From contig NC_012879.2 in NCBI RefSeq assembly GCF_000003195.3, positions 23,735,367 through 23,799,366 on the forward strand: DNA of 64,000 nt, in the 5' to 3' direction. The notes under the pieces were generated by a model. It saw nothing but the letters and a program-made list of their open reading frames with translations, had not been told where the DNA came from and did no database searches. Positions within the stretch are counted from its first letter, which is position 1; every line of letters starts with the position of its first letter. The translations under genes were made by a program, and so were the position numbers. Shown in pieces: positions 1 through 10,315 of this stretch. The stretch comes from Sorghum bicolor (lineage: Eukaryota > Streptophyta > Magnoliopsida > Poales > Poaceae).

Positions 1-684
1 AAATTTGTCAACGTTTTACTCTCAGATCACTCGATGGTTTTGGCTGGGATTTGGTCCTCTGGGCAGAGCTACACGAGCTCTACAACTTTGGTTACAAGAT
101 CAAAGTCTAACTCGGTTTGGATTTCAAACTACAAAGCTCCAAACATCCCTTGGTCGAAACTGCGCGATCCAACACTTAGCCAAATTCGGCTAAGTGTGAA
201 ATCAGCCGTAATTTTTGGCTTGTGAGCAATTTTTGAATGTGTTCCAAGCTTTTTCATAAAAAGTCATCAACATAACTTTTGTAGCTTATGAAATTCTCTA
301 CAACTTTGTTTCAGGTGTCAAAGACATGCAAGATATCTAACACCAGTTTCATAAAACATCTTTAAAAGGAGGTCTAGGAGGGTCAAAAAGGTCATTCTAG
401 GGTTAACCATGACTTAGTGGCATTTTTGGCCAAAACCTTCAACATGAACTTTGTTCCAAATGATATTCTAAACATGATTGAGGTATTTTGGAGGACAATG
501 TACAATTCTTTGCATTGGCTACCCCTTATAAACACTCAATTCAAGTCACTCAAGCAATTTAATCATGTAGTGTATAAAGCAAATGACATGTGATCATGGT
601 ATGATGCTCATGAGTGATCATGATGATGCTTAGGTTAATGCAATGCTCAAGGTTAACATGCAAGCTAACACTAGGAGTGTTACA
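1..684. mobile_element. LTR-like fragment ending in TGTTACA (element E0)
   Basis: This AT-rich stretch has no credible coding region. Its right edge, GGAGTGTTACA, is a typical plant LTR terminus (TGTAACACTCC read on the other strand), and it abuts the LTR of element A exactly where that LTR loses its outermost 93 bases. The simplest reading is an LTR element inserted into A's left LTR, with the rest lying outside the window. Orientation cannot be decided. No family is recognised. Confidence 0.5.
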
Positions 685-1313
685 GGTAGTAACTCGTATA
701 CTTTAGTCCTGACAACAGCGATGCGCCCGGATGTCACGGCTAAGAGGTATTCACGCGGAACTTGAGAACGCGCCGAGCTTAAGTCGACGAATTCCTAAGA
801 ACTCGTAATGAAAAGGAAAAAGTATGACAAAGTCGTCGAAAAAGTAGATGCTAGAATATGAGTAAAAACTTGTGTTTGATTGATTGATCGATTCTTTGAT
901 TACAAGGCCCTAGGGTCTATATTTATACCCTGCTCAAAGAGTTACAACCAGACACGACTAGAATTCGAATTCCAAATTACATAGAATCCGTATACAAAAC
1001 GATTTAAATAATTAAGGAAAACATAAAGCTATCCCCCCGTGACAAGCTGGAACATCTCCACCAACCGATCGGCAACTCCCGGACTCTCCCTCCGTATCAT
1101 CAACAGACTCCCTTGTCATAGTCATCGGCAGACTTCCTTGTCGTAGCCATCGGCACAGACAAATCACCATCTACAGACTTAGTCACGTTCAATCTCTCCT
1201 TCATCGGCAACCACCCTCATCGGCAATTCATCCTGCAGACAAAACACCATCGTCCTATCCTGCCGGCCTGTATTCTACCGAACATGGACACGTGCCCAAA
1301 AATGGTGTCAACA
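685..1313 (-). repeat. Element A 3' LTR, truncated at its outer end
   Basis: It matches 24,403-25,031 with about ten differences and ends in TGTCAACA. The first 93 bases of the complete right LTR (24,310-24,402) are missing; in their place stands the TGTTACA end of another LTR. A TATA-like motif on the minus strand lies at 918-929. Confidence 0.9.
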
Positions 1314-1326
1314 CATGCCCCCCAAT
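1314..1326 (-). other. Polypurine tract of element A
   Basis: On the minus strand this reads TTGGGGGGCATG directly before the 3' LTR start TGTTGACA. That is the expected place and composition for the plus-strand primer of a minus-oriented LTR retrotransposon. Confidence 0.7.
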
Positions 1327-1808
1327 TTCGGAGTATGAGATCGTTAATGCTCCAAAATTCTCTGCAGTAATGATGCCTTTTCCCGCAATTAATGCTCCTA
1401 ACCTGGTAACCGACAACCTCAATCTGAACAACTCTGGCCCTGTTCTTTTGTAAACCCCTTGAAATCCTCAACTTCCTAAACGGATATTTCCTTTTTGGTC
1501 TCACATCGGCAATATTACTGTTGCAAAGATTTGCCGATGGACTGACCAGGATGCTCGTACCTTATCTTCCCAAATAGCTATCTCCACTTTATTTGCCCAT
1601 CGGCAATATGACCGTTACAAGACATCGCCGATGGACCGACCAGGAGATCTCGCACAGTGAAATATCTCTGAATAATGACCGCTTCCTGTCAAATCTCCTG
1701 CACAATCCCTTGATTACCGTGCAAACAGTTACCATATCTACCTGAGCACCCTCGGATTTCTCGGATGCGGCAAAGAGATAAGTCAGATTTGCCCCTGCCC
1801 GTTTTGTC
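1327..1808. other. Non-coding part of element A between polypurine tract and antisense promoter
   Basis: No open frame of note. It contains several GCCGAT/ATCGGC words (for example near 1,504, 1,531, 1,598 and 1,626). It presumably serves both as the 3' untranslated part of the sense transcript and as upstream region for the antisense gene. Confidence 0.5.
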
Positions 1809-1817
1809 CTATAAGTA
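1809..1817 (+). promoter_or_regulatory. Candidate TATA box of the antisense PMD gene
   Basis: CTATAAGTA on the plus strand lies about 150 bases before the first ATG (1,969) of the antisense gene. It is a good plant TATA match at a plausible distance; no transcript evidence is available. Confidence 0.45.
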
Positions 1818-1968
1818 GTTCATCCTCGGGTACTCCTTCTCCATCACATCATTCCACAACTCCAACCTCACCTTCCCGGCGGCGGCGCTGTTCCAAAAGC
1901 TCCAAGATCTCCGACGAGGCTCCTTCTTCACCAACTCCAAAACTCTCAAGCTCGTCCTCCACGGCAAA

Positions 1969-4900
1969 ATGGTCGTCAACTTCATCATTCCTGAGGTCAG
2001 TCCTTCGCACCATCTCTTGCACTTCTCTCGCACTCTCGTTCATCTGCAATCCGCCGTACTGAATATTTTTTCCCCCTTCTCCTTTTTTGTATTTTTCCTT
2101 TCTACCTCCAAAACACTAGGAATTCGCTAACAAAATCGTTATCCCCACCGATCAACCACACCTCCAATGCCTTGGCCCGCTAGGGGATCCAGATCCAACC
2201 GACCTCATAAATGCAGAAACCAACAGGATCCCTTTTTGAGCAGAAAATTTTTCTTTGGATCTGTGGAAGGATGCTTTTCGTTCCTGGCCCAGCCCCACCG
2301 TGGGGTGGAAGGATTGGTTCTTAAGGGTCAGCAATTCTAATGAAGTCCAGTGGGGTGAGAGAAAGCTAGACCAGTGCATTAGGTTGTCCATTGCCGATAT
2401 GCATAGGAATGAATCACTGCTGATAGCCGCACCATACTTTTGGTTAGACACTCTCAATGCCTTCGTTTTTGGCCATGGCCTTGCTTCCCCTACACTTGCC
2501 AATGTAGCCATGCTCACTGGCCTGGATGTATCTTCTGCCGATAGCACCCACTTCTTCGATACTAAACCCAGTGCTAAGGTAGAAACCCGCGCCATCGGCA
2601 GTTGGTCAGGGTATATCCAGAAATACCGCAAAACAGGCCCTATTGACGCAAAAGAGCAGACCTGCTTCCTGAACATGTGGCTAGACAAATTCATGTTTTG
2701 TGGCCGATCGGCAGGACCAACTTCTGTTTATCTAGCAGCAGCAGAAAATCTGGCCAACGGCGGCCGATTTCCTCTCGGCCGATACCTGCTTGGAGCAGCC
2801 TACCACCTCCTTCACCAAGTAACTAGGAAGCTCTTACTTGGTCAGTCTATCGGCAACTTGGGAGGCCCTTGGTGGTTCATTAACATGTGGCTCAATCTCC
2901 ATCTACACAAGCGTCTGGAGTTTAATCTTTTCGCACAGCATTTTCCAAGGGACATAGCCGAGAACCATGTGCTGGGTGAAGAGGAATCGGCAACGCGCCC
3001 TCCCTTAAACTTTGGTGAAGCTGTCATAGTTCTGCTAGGTACAGGGGGTAATCCAGATCAGATCAGCCGATTCTTCCAATCCTTGTACGAAGGTTTGACC
3101 AGAGATGAGCGAGCATGGTTAGCTTATGATGACCTAGACACCGTGTTTCCTCTGGTTTTCAACCCGTTCGACAAGGCTCTTGACAAGGACAACGAAGTAA
3201 TGATGGCATTGGTGACTCCCAGAGCCATATCGGTGAACTTCTTTGGCAGTGGGAAAACATCCCCCCAGACTTATGAGTTCTATAATCCATCGGCACTAGC
3301 TCGCCAATTAGCTTTCGGCCAGCTGCCGATTGCACTCTGTTACGCCAATGCGATAAAGCCCAGGGAAACCATCACCAGTCTTCTTGAATGGATTCGAGTA
3401 GCCCAGCTGCCATCAAGTGCCGATACCGATGCAGACCTATCAGAGTGGGTCCCAGCTGCCTTTATCACTCAGGCATACAAGCAGTGGTGGGCAGAATGGA
3501 AGGAGCATCTATTCTGCAAATCGGCCCTCACATACCACGGCATGATCGACCCCGAATACGAAGTTCCCAGTGATGCTGTAAGTACTCTCAAACCGATGTT
3601 TCAATTCTTTTCAATCTTATTTCCATCAGTAGCTGACCCTTTGTGTGACTTTTCAGGTTGATGATACTCCTCCGTCGGTCAGCAGGAGTGGCAAGCCGAT
3701 TGACTTGTTTGCGTCAGGTCCAGTTTCCTCAATCGGCCACAAAGCTCCTACCCTGGCTGCTATCGTGCATCGGGGTATACACCTCAAGAAGGTCACCACC
3801 AGGAGAACTCAGACATTACCATCGGTAGCCGCTTCTGCCCTAGCGCAGGCTTTTAAGGTAACTGCTAAACCTTCTCTCCTATACCTTCAATCTTACTTTA
3901 ACATCGGCTGTATTGGTACTGACAAATTCCTTTTTCTGTAACAGCAAACCAGTGCATCGGCAAGAATCAAAGGCAAGGACGCCGATGCCCCTAGTCCAGC
4001 CAGTAGAAGAGAAAAGGCACCAAAGGTACCAGGGCGCAATCGAAGCGCCGGAAAGTGGCAACTCCTTCTCCTCCTCCGGTATCTCCTATTCCGGTGGAAT
4101 CTTCTCCTTCTCCTCCAGAAACAGAGACTCAGCAAGTACCATCTCCTCCTCAACTGCAAGAAGCACCACAAGCGAAAGAACCCCAGCAAGAAGAACCTCA
4201 GCTAGAAGCACCCCAACCAGAAGACACACCGGTCGATGTGGGCGAACAAACTACCGACCCAGCAGGTTCAATCATATCATCGGTAGTTTCTTCAATTCAG
4301 ACAAGCATTGTCCCTCCTCAAGGTAACATATCTTTATAACATCATTGCCAATGAATTTGCTCCTTTTCAGCCTTATAACCCTCTCTGTTAACTTTCAGCT
4401 GACGTAGTTCCATCGACAATTTTGACCGACCAACCCATGGCTCCATCGGCATCCTCAAGTCAAAGGCGAGAGATTGCCTTGAAGCAAGTAAGCCAGCCAG
4501 TCTTCCACCAGTATTATTTGCCAATGCTTTGATCATGGAATGACTCATTTTGTCTCGTTTTCTTCCTCAGGAACAAGACTCCCCCGACAGCCTATTTTCC
4601 TTCGCCATTGATATTTCCGAAGACGAAGGTGAAGAGGCAAGTTCTTCCCGAGCGGTTGGGATTGTATCGACGGAGATCAGGGCTAAGCTGGAAGAGCTAT
4701 CAACTATCCTTCATCAAGATACAGCTCAACTGGTCAATGACTCCGACCCGGCCAAGGTTCTGTTCAAGATCCTCAGAGGCCAGATTCCTACCGATGCTGA
4801 AGAAACCCTCTTCCAGGCTGCACATCTAGAAAGTCGCCAGCTGCAGTACCAGAGAGCCACTCGGCGCCTTGCCGATAGAACTGCTCAGACTCAACTCTCC

Positions 4901-5266
4901 GAGGAAATGATGAAAGAGAAACTCTTAGCCGATGAGAAGCACAAGAACATCGGCACCTTGAAATCCTCAGGCGATGCATTGAAGCAGAAGATTTCCGACC
5001 TATCGGCCAAACGAGAAGCCCTGTTGGCAGAACTCAAGCAAGTGGAGGATGCCCTATCCCAAGCCCAACAGGAAGAAAGTCAACTGCCGAAGACCATCAA
5101 ACACCTCGAGCAAGAGCGAAACACCCATGGTCGCAAAGCACTGCAGCTGAAGAAGAAATTGAAGCCAATAGAAGGTTCTGCCGATGAAGATGTCAAAGAG
5201 ATAGAAGCAGCTGACCAGATCCGCCTACGCGCTATATCGGCCATCCAAGAGCTACTAAGTATGTGA
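1969..5266 (+). pseudogene. Antisense six-exon plant-mobile-domain (PMD-like) gene of element A, broken
   Basis: Exons with GT-AG borders and consistent phases can be placed at 1969-1995, 2120-3577, 3657-3857, 3945-4322, 4399-4487 and 4571-5266. Exon 2 encodes a long Trp-rich globular region resembling the 'aminotransferase-like, plant mobile domain' family found in MAIN/MAIL proteins and many gypsy elements. Exon 4 encodes a Pro/Glu/Gln-rich segment with a basic KRRK patch, and exon 6 a Glu/Gln/Lys-rich probable coiled coil. Two breaks are visible: an in-frame TGA at 2237-2239 and a 1-base deletion near 4030. The exons total 2,849 nt, one short of 950 codons. It ends 157 bp from the end of pol, tail-to-tail. 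The function of PMD proteins inside transposons is not settled; host MAIN/MAIL1 act in gene expression and transposon silencing. Confidence 0.75.
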
Positions 5267-5423
5267 AATCTTCATCGGCAACACACTCACCTCTTCCTGC
5301 CCTTCAGCTTTCTTGATGTTCAGTCTAGCCGATAGGATTGTTATCGGCATCTTTTGAAACACTAAGTCCGACCCCAGATACGCTTTAATCCAGCCGATAG
5401 GAGTGTTGTCGGCATTTAAACTT

Positions 5424-8400
5424 TTATGCATCGACCCATATGCTGGGGTAGCACTTCTTTAAATATTTGCCATTTAATGCTCTGGGAAATTCGATTCCTT
5501 CGAGAGTCTCTAAAATGTAGGCATTACCAGGAGCCGATCGATTTATCCGATAAGGACCTTCCCAATTAGGAGACCACTTGCCAAACTTTGAACTTTTAGT
5601 CCCGATCGGTAAGATTAACTTCCATACCAAATCTCCATCGGCAAATTCCTTAGACTTTACCTTCTTATCATACCATCTGGCAACTCTTTTCTTATTCTCT
5701 TCTATATTCATCAAAGCCCTCAACCGATGCTCTGCCAGATCATCCAACTCGTCTGTCATCAAAGTAGCATAGTCATCGGCAGCCAATTGATCTTGAAAAG
5801 ATAGTCGCCTTGATCCAGCCTTAACTTCCCAAGGCAATACCGCATCATGTCCATACACCAACTGATAAGGTGAAACCTTGGTCGATCCATGACAAGCCAT
5901 TCGATAGGACCATAAAGCTTCATTTAACAACGTGTGCCACCTTCTAGGATTTTCTTCAATCTTCCGTTTAATAAGCTTAATAATTCCTTTGTTAGACGCC
6001 TCGGCCTGCCCATTGGCTTGAGCATAGTAAGGAGAAGAATTCAATACTTTAATCCCCATACCGATTGCGAATTCATCAAACTCCCTGATGTAAACATAGT
6101 ACCTTGATCGGTAGTAATTGTCTGAGGAATCCCAAATCGGTAAATAATGTGCTCCTTAACAAAATCAATCATATTAGCCGAGGTGACTTTCTTCAAGGGA
6201 ATAGCTTCAACCCATTTAGTGAAATAGTTGGTGGCAACTAGGATAAACTTATGCCCTTTACTAGATGGTGGATAAATCTGGACGATCAAATCAATAGCCC
6301 ATCCCCGGAACGGCCAAGGTTTGATAATAGGATTCATAGCCGATGCGGGTGCCCTTTGAATATTGCCAAACTTTTGACATCCTTTGAAATATTTGAAGCA
6401 ATCTTCAAGTATGGTCGGCCAGTAATATCCATTCCTTCTAATCATCCACTTCATTTTGAAAGCCGACTGATGCGCTCCACATACCCCCTCATGGATTTCT
6501 CCCATCAAACTTCTAGCTTTTTCATCACCCAAGCATCGGAGGAGAATCCCATCAAAAGTTCGGTAGTACAATTCATCTTCGAGGAGCACATACTTGGTGG
6601 CTTGAAACCGAACTCGCCTTTCAACTTTCTTGGATGGATCTTTCAAATAATCAACAATTTCTTTTCTCCAATCATTGGCACCAATTGCCAATATTGCATC
6701 AATCATAGGCTGATATCCCGAAGCATGCTGAGCCAACCGATTTGCCTCTTCATTATGCAATCGAGGAACATACTCTAAATGGAAATCCTTGAATTCCTTT
6801 AACAGTTGCATGCTCCTCTCGTAATAACCTACAAGAATTCCACTTCGGCATTCATAGCTTCCAGCCAACTGATTTATAACTAGCATAGAATCCCCGAAGA
6901 CCTCAACAGCATCAGCATGAACTTCTCTCAACAACTCTAATCCCTTTATTAAAGCTTGATACTCAGCCTGATTATTTGTTGACGTGGCAACAATCGGCAA
7001 AGAGAACTCATACTTCCTTCCCCGAGGGGAAATTAATACTATGCCGATTCCTGCCCCCCGATCACATGTAGACCCATCAAAGAACAGCGTCCAAGGTACA
7101 ATTTCCAGGGTCTCCACCGCGCAGCGATGTTGAGTCACCAAATCAGCCATAATCTGCCCCTTAACAGCCTTGGCCGATTCATAACGCAGATCAAACTCCG
7201 ACAGTGCCAGAATCCACTTGCCGATCCTACCACTCATAATCGGCATGGACAGCATATATCGGACTACATCATCCTTGCAAATAACAGTGCATTCGGCCAA
7301 CAACAAGTAGTGCCTCAACTTGATACAAGAGAAATACAAGCATAAGCACAGATTCTCGATAGCCGAATACCTGGTCTCAGCATCAATCAACCTCCTGCTT
7401 AAATAATAAATTACACGCTCTTTCCCTTCAAACTCCTGAATCAAAGCCGAACCGATGACCATCCCATCGGTAGACAAATACAATCTGAAGGGTTTTCCTT
7501 GCTGAGGTGGAATTAGAACTGGAGGATTTACTAAATAATTCTTGATTTCATCCAGAGCCAACTGCTGTTCTTCTCCCCAAACAAACTTTTGATCGGCCTT
7601 TAACTTAAGAAGAGGACTGAAAGCACGAATTTTACCAGACAAATTAGATATAAATCTTCTGATAAAATTTACCTTGCCGATCAAGGACTGGAGCTCCGTC
7701 TTGTTGGTAGGGGCCACTATCTTATTGATGGCATCGATAGATCTTCGACTTATCTCAATCCCCCTTTGATGCACCATGAAACCAAGAAATTGTCCTGCCG
7801 ATACGCCAAATGCACACTTATTGGGATTCATTTTCAAACCATGCTTCCTTGTGCATTCTAACACCTTTCGTAGATCGGCAAGATGTTTTGCGAAGTTTCC
7901 AGACTTAACCACCACATTATCAATATAAATCTCTACCAGCTTACCGATGAACTCATGAAAAATAAAATTCATGGCCCTTTGATATGTAGCACCAGCATTC
8001 TTTAGGCTAAAGGTCATGACTATCCATTCAAACAATCTGACATGACCAGGACATCTAAATGCAGTCTTTGGAATATCTTCCTCCGCCATGAATATTTGAT
8101 TGTATCCTGCGTTGCCATCCATAAAGCTAATGATCCGATGCCCAGCCGCGGCGTCAACCAGCAGATCGGCAACATGCATTGGGTATCCATCCATCGGCAT
8201 AGCTTTATTGAGATTCCTGAAATCAATGCATACCCGAAGCTTCCCGTTCTTCTTGTAGACCGAAACAACATTGGAAATCCATTCGGCATACCGACACCGC
8301 CGAATAAACTTAGCTTCAATAAGTTTGGTGATTTCGGCCTTAATATCAGGGAGGATGTTAGGATTACATCGGCGAGCTGGCTGTTGATGCGGCCGAAATC

Positions 8401-8629
8401 CAGACTTGATAGGCAACCGATGTTCAACAATTGATCGGTCCAAACCAGGCATCTCAGTATAATCCCAAGCAAAGCAATCTTTATAATCCTTTAACAAATC
8501 AGTTAACTGTCGCTTACACTCAGAATCTAACTTAGCACTAATAAAAGTGGGTCTAGGTTTATCACCACTACCTATATCTACTTCTACCAGATCATCGGCT
8601 GATGTGAATCCCTGGCCTAACTTTCCATC
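5424..8629 (-). pseudogene. Element A reverse transcriptase-RNase H-integrase, defective
   Basis: Read from 8,629 leftward. Reverse transcriptase is recognisable by VCIDFRNLNKA, NAGATYQRAM and the catalytic motif, which reads YIDN instead of YIDD; the usual FGLKN is FSLKN. RNase H follows (FFDGS, NNQAEYQAL, FGDSMLV), then integrase with a zinc-binding region, the WAID and TTDQG acidic sites, and NGQAEASNK carrying the last acidic residue. A 1-base frameshift near 6,080 splits integrase, so its C-terminal part (6,059-5,424) is in another frame. The long open frame that seems to start at 8,743 takes its first residues from the LTR of element B; that start is accidental. The changed catalytic residue and the frameshift make the product inactive by inference. 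Confidence 0.88.
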
Positions 8630-8634
8630 ATCGG
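8630..8634. other. Target-site duplication of element B (left copy; right copy 20,590-20,594)
   Basis: ATCGG stands directly outside both LTR termini of element B (TGTCGACG...CCCCCACA). A perfect 5-bp duplication is what Ty3/gypsy integrases produce and proves B inserted into A as a unit. The site lies in one of element A's abundant ATCGG(C) words. Confidence 0.97.
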
Positions 8635-9093
8635 TGTCGACGAAAGCTGGTCGGCAGTCTACCTTGGGGTATACCCACGGTAGTAGTTTATCGGTAGACG
8701 GTGCGCAAACTACGAACTCGATGGTGACGCAAGACACGGACAAGCTTTTTATCCAGGTTCGGCCGCCGAGTTGGCGTAATACGTACGTCCTGCGTCTGGT
8801 TGTATTGATTTGTGTTGAGAGAATCGTATGTCCTAGGGGGTCCCCTTGCCCCTCCTTATATAGTCTGGAGGGCAGGGTTGCAGATCTAGAAACTAATCCT
8901 AGCCGGTTACAATTGCCATAGATAATTCGATATCAATTCCTATTCTGACCGACTAGAATCCTGCTTGATCTCCACGTCTTGTTTCCTTGCGCGAAACTCG
9001 GGCTGTCGGATCAAGCCTTGAACTCGTCTCGTAGTGGGCCAAGCTTCCTGGCTGAAGTCTAGCCGTAAGGGTATAGGGGTTTATACCCCCACA
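8635..9093 (-). repeat. Element B 3' LTR
   Basis: 459 bp, TGTCGACG to CCCCCACA, nearly identical to 20,131-20,589. The minus strand has a TATA-like motif (GACTATATAAGG) at 8,854-8,865. Confidence 0.97.
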
Positions 9094-9652
9094 GCTAGTC
9101 CCCGAGCGCCATGTATTGTGATGCAACACGCCGTCTTGAGCTTCTTCGATCAGCGTGGCCCGTCGTCTTCAATGAGCGGGGAAATCGCCCAAACAGTTGC
9201 AACGGTTCATTGATCAACGTTGTCATCGAAGAAGCAGGTTGTTCGAAGAATGCATGGTGCTCTAAAAAAAATTTCCTTCCTGGTGAAGTGTGCCCACTTT
9301 GCCCTTTTTGAAAGGTACTAGTATCCAAAAAAGGCAAGCAAATTCACCGCCAGGTGAAGTGTGCCCACTTAGTCCCCGAGCCTGGTAGTAGGTGACGTAG
9401 GCACGTGGTGCCAGGGTCAAGAGAAAATTCCCCAAAGTAGTTTTGAGACTGAGATGCATCGCTAGATGCATCGTACCGATGTAGTCTCCGAGCTTGCTGG
9501 AAGGCGAAGTATGAGCCTTGTAGCAAGGTCTAAAAAAAAATTGAATTTAGCAGTCCCCGAGCATGTCATGCTCGTCTGCAATCGAAAAGACCAATCGACC
9601 AGTCCCCAGGCACTTAGTGCGCTGCCTGGAATTATATGTTGCTATACTGCAC
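9094..9652. other. Element B non-coding spacer with repeated AGTCCCCGAGC words
   Basis: No coding signal. The word AGTCCCCGAGC (with variants AGTCTCCGAGC and AGTCCCCAGGC) appears near 9,098, 9,370, 9,482, 9,552 and 9,600, often followed by a short inverted partner GCTCG, giving small hairpins. The segment grades into the regular 70-bp array to its right. Confidence 0.6.
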
Positions 9653-9910
9653 GACCAGTCCCCGAGCATCGAGTGCTCAGTGGTCGGTGCATGCTTTAAA
9701 GTTTTGAGCTTATAGACTGGGCGACCAGTCCCCGAGCGTCGAGTGCTCGGTGGTCGGTGCAGTCCTTGAAGTTCCGAGCTGATAGACTGGGCGACCAGTC
9801 CCCGAGCGTCGAGTGCTCGGTGGTCGGTGCAGTCCTTGAAGTTCCGAGCTGATAGACTGGGCGACCAGTCCCCGAGCGTCGAGTGCTCGGTGGTCGGTGC
9901 AGTCCCCGGA
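9653..9910. repeat. Tandem 70-bp repeat, about 3.7 copies, in element B
   Basis: Copies begin with GACCAGTCCCCGAGC at 9653, 9723, 9793 and 9863, giving an exact 70-base period; the first is the most diverged and the last is partial. Each contains the hairpin-capable CGAGCGTCGAGTGCTCG. The array lies between the 3' LTR and the antisense gene, about 400 bp before its first codon, so it could affect sense 3' ends or the antisense promoter. No function is known. Confidence 0.95.
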
Positions 9911-10195
9911 TTGCTGACTCACTGGCGTATGTGCCTTCTTACTTTTGAAAAGATCCTTTCAATTAAAGTTGACGTGACGGGGTCTCCTGACGACATGCCA
10001 GACGGATGCATGAAAAGCTGCACCTGGCAACTGTACAACCGCTCTTTGCATGGTTTGAGAAAAGGAAACCATCAATTGGTACGAAAATTTCGCCGCATTA
10101 ATTGTCTATAATCATTATAAACCGAAGCGCCGCGTCCGCCGCATGGCCTGCCCACTTCCCGAGAATACAGGAAGTGGGAGAGGTGAGGTCGCGGG

Positions 10196-10204
10196 TTTAT
10201 AAGG
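10196..10204 (+). promoter_or_regulatory. Candidate TATA box of the antisense gene in element B
   Basis: TTTATAAGG lies 112 bases before the ATG at 10,316, giving a leader of roughly 80 bases. A second, weaker candidate (ATTATAAAC) lies near 10,112. Confidence 0.5.
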
Positions 10205-10315
10205 GCCTAATAGGACCGTCTGTACCGCTTCTCCTGCCATTGCCTTCAAACCTTCCGCTCTCATCTTCTCCAACCTCCTGCATCTTCCTGACTCCAGCCC
10301 ACATTCGTATCTCTA

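Noticed and set aside
6041..8743. A 900-aa open frame starting at 8,743 as one pol protein
   Set aside because: The first 36 residues come from the LTR of element B and recur at 20,239-20,131 in the other LTR. True element A sequence begins at 8,629, so the start is an accident of insertion.
9653..9910. CRISPR-like array
   Set aside because: Repeats are contiguous 70-bp units without spacers, in a plant retrotransposon.
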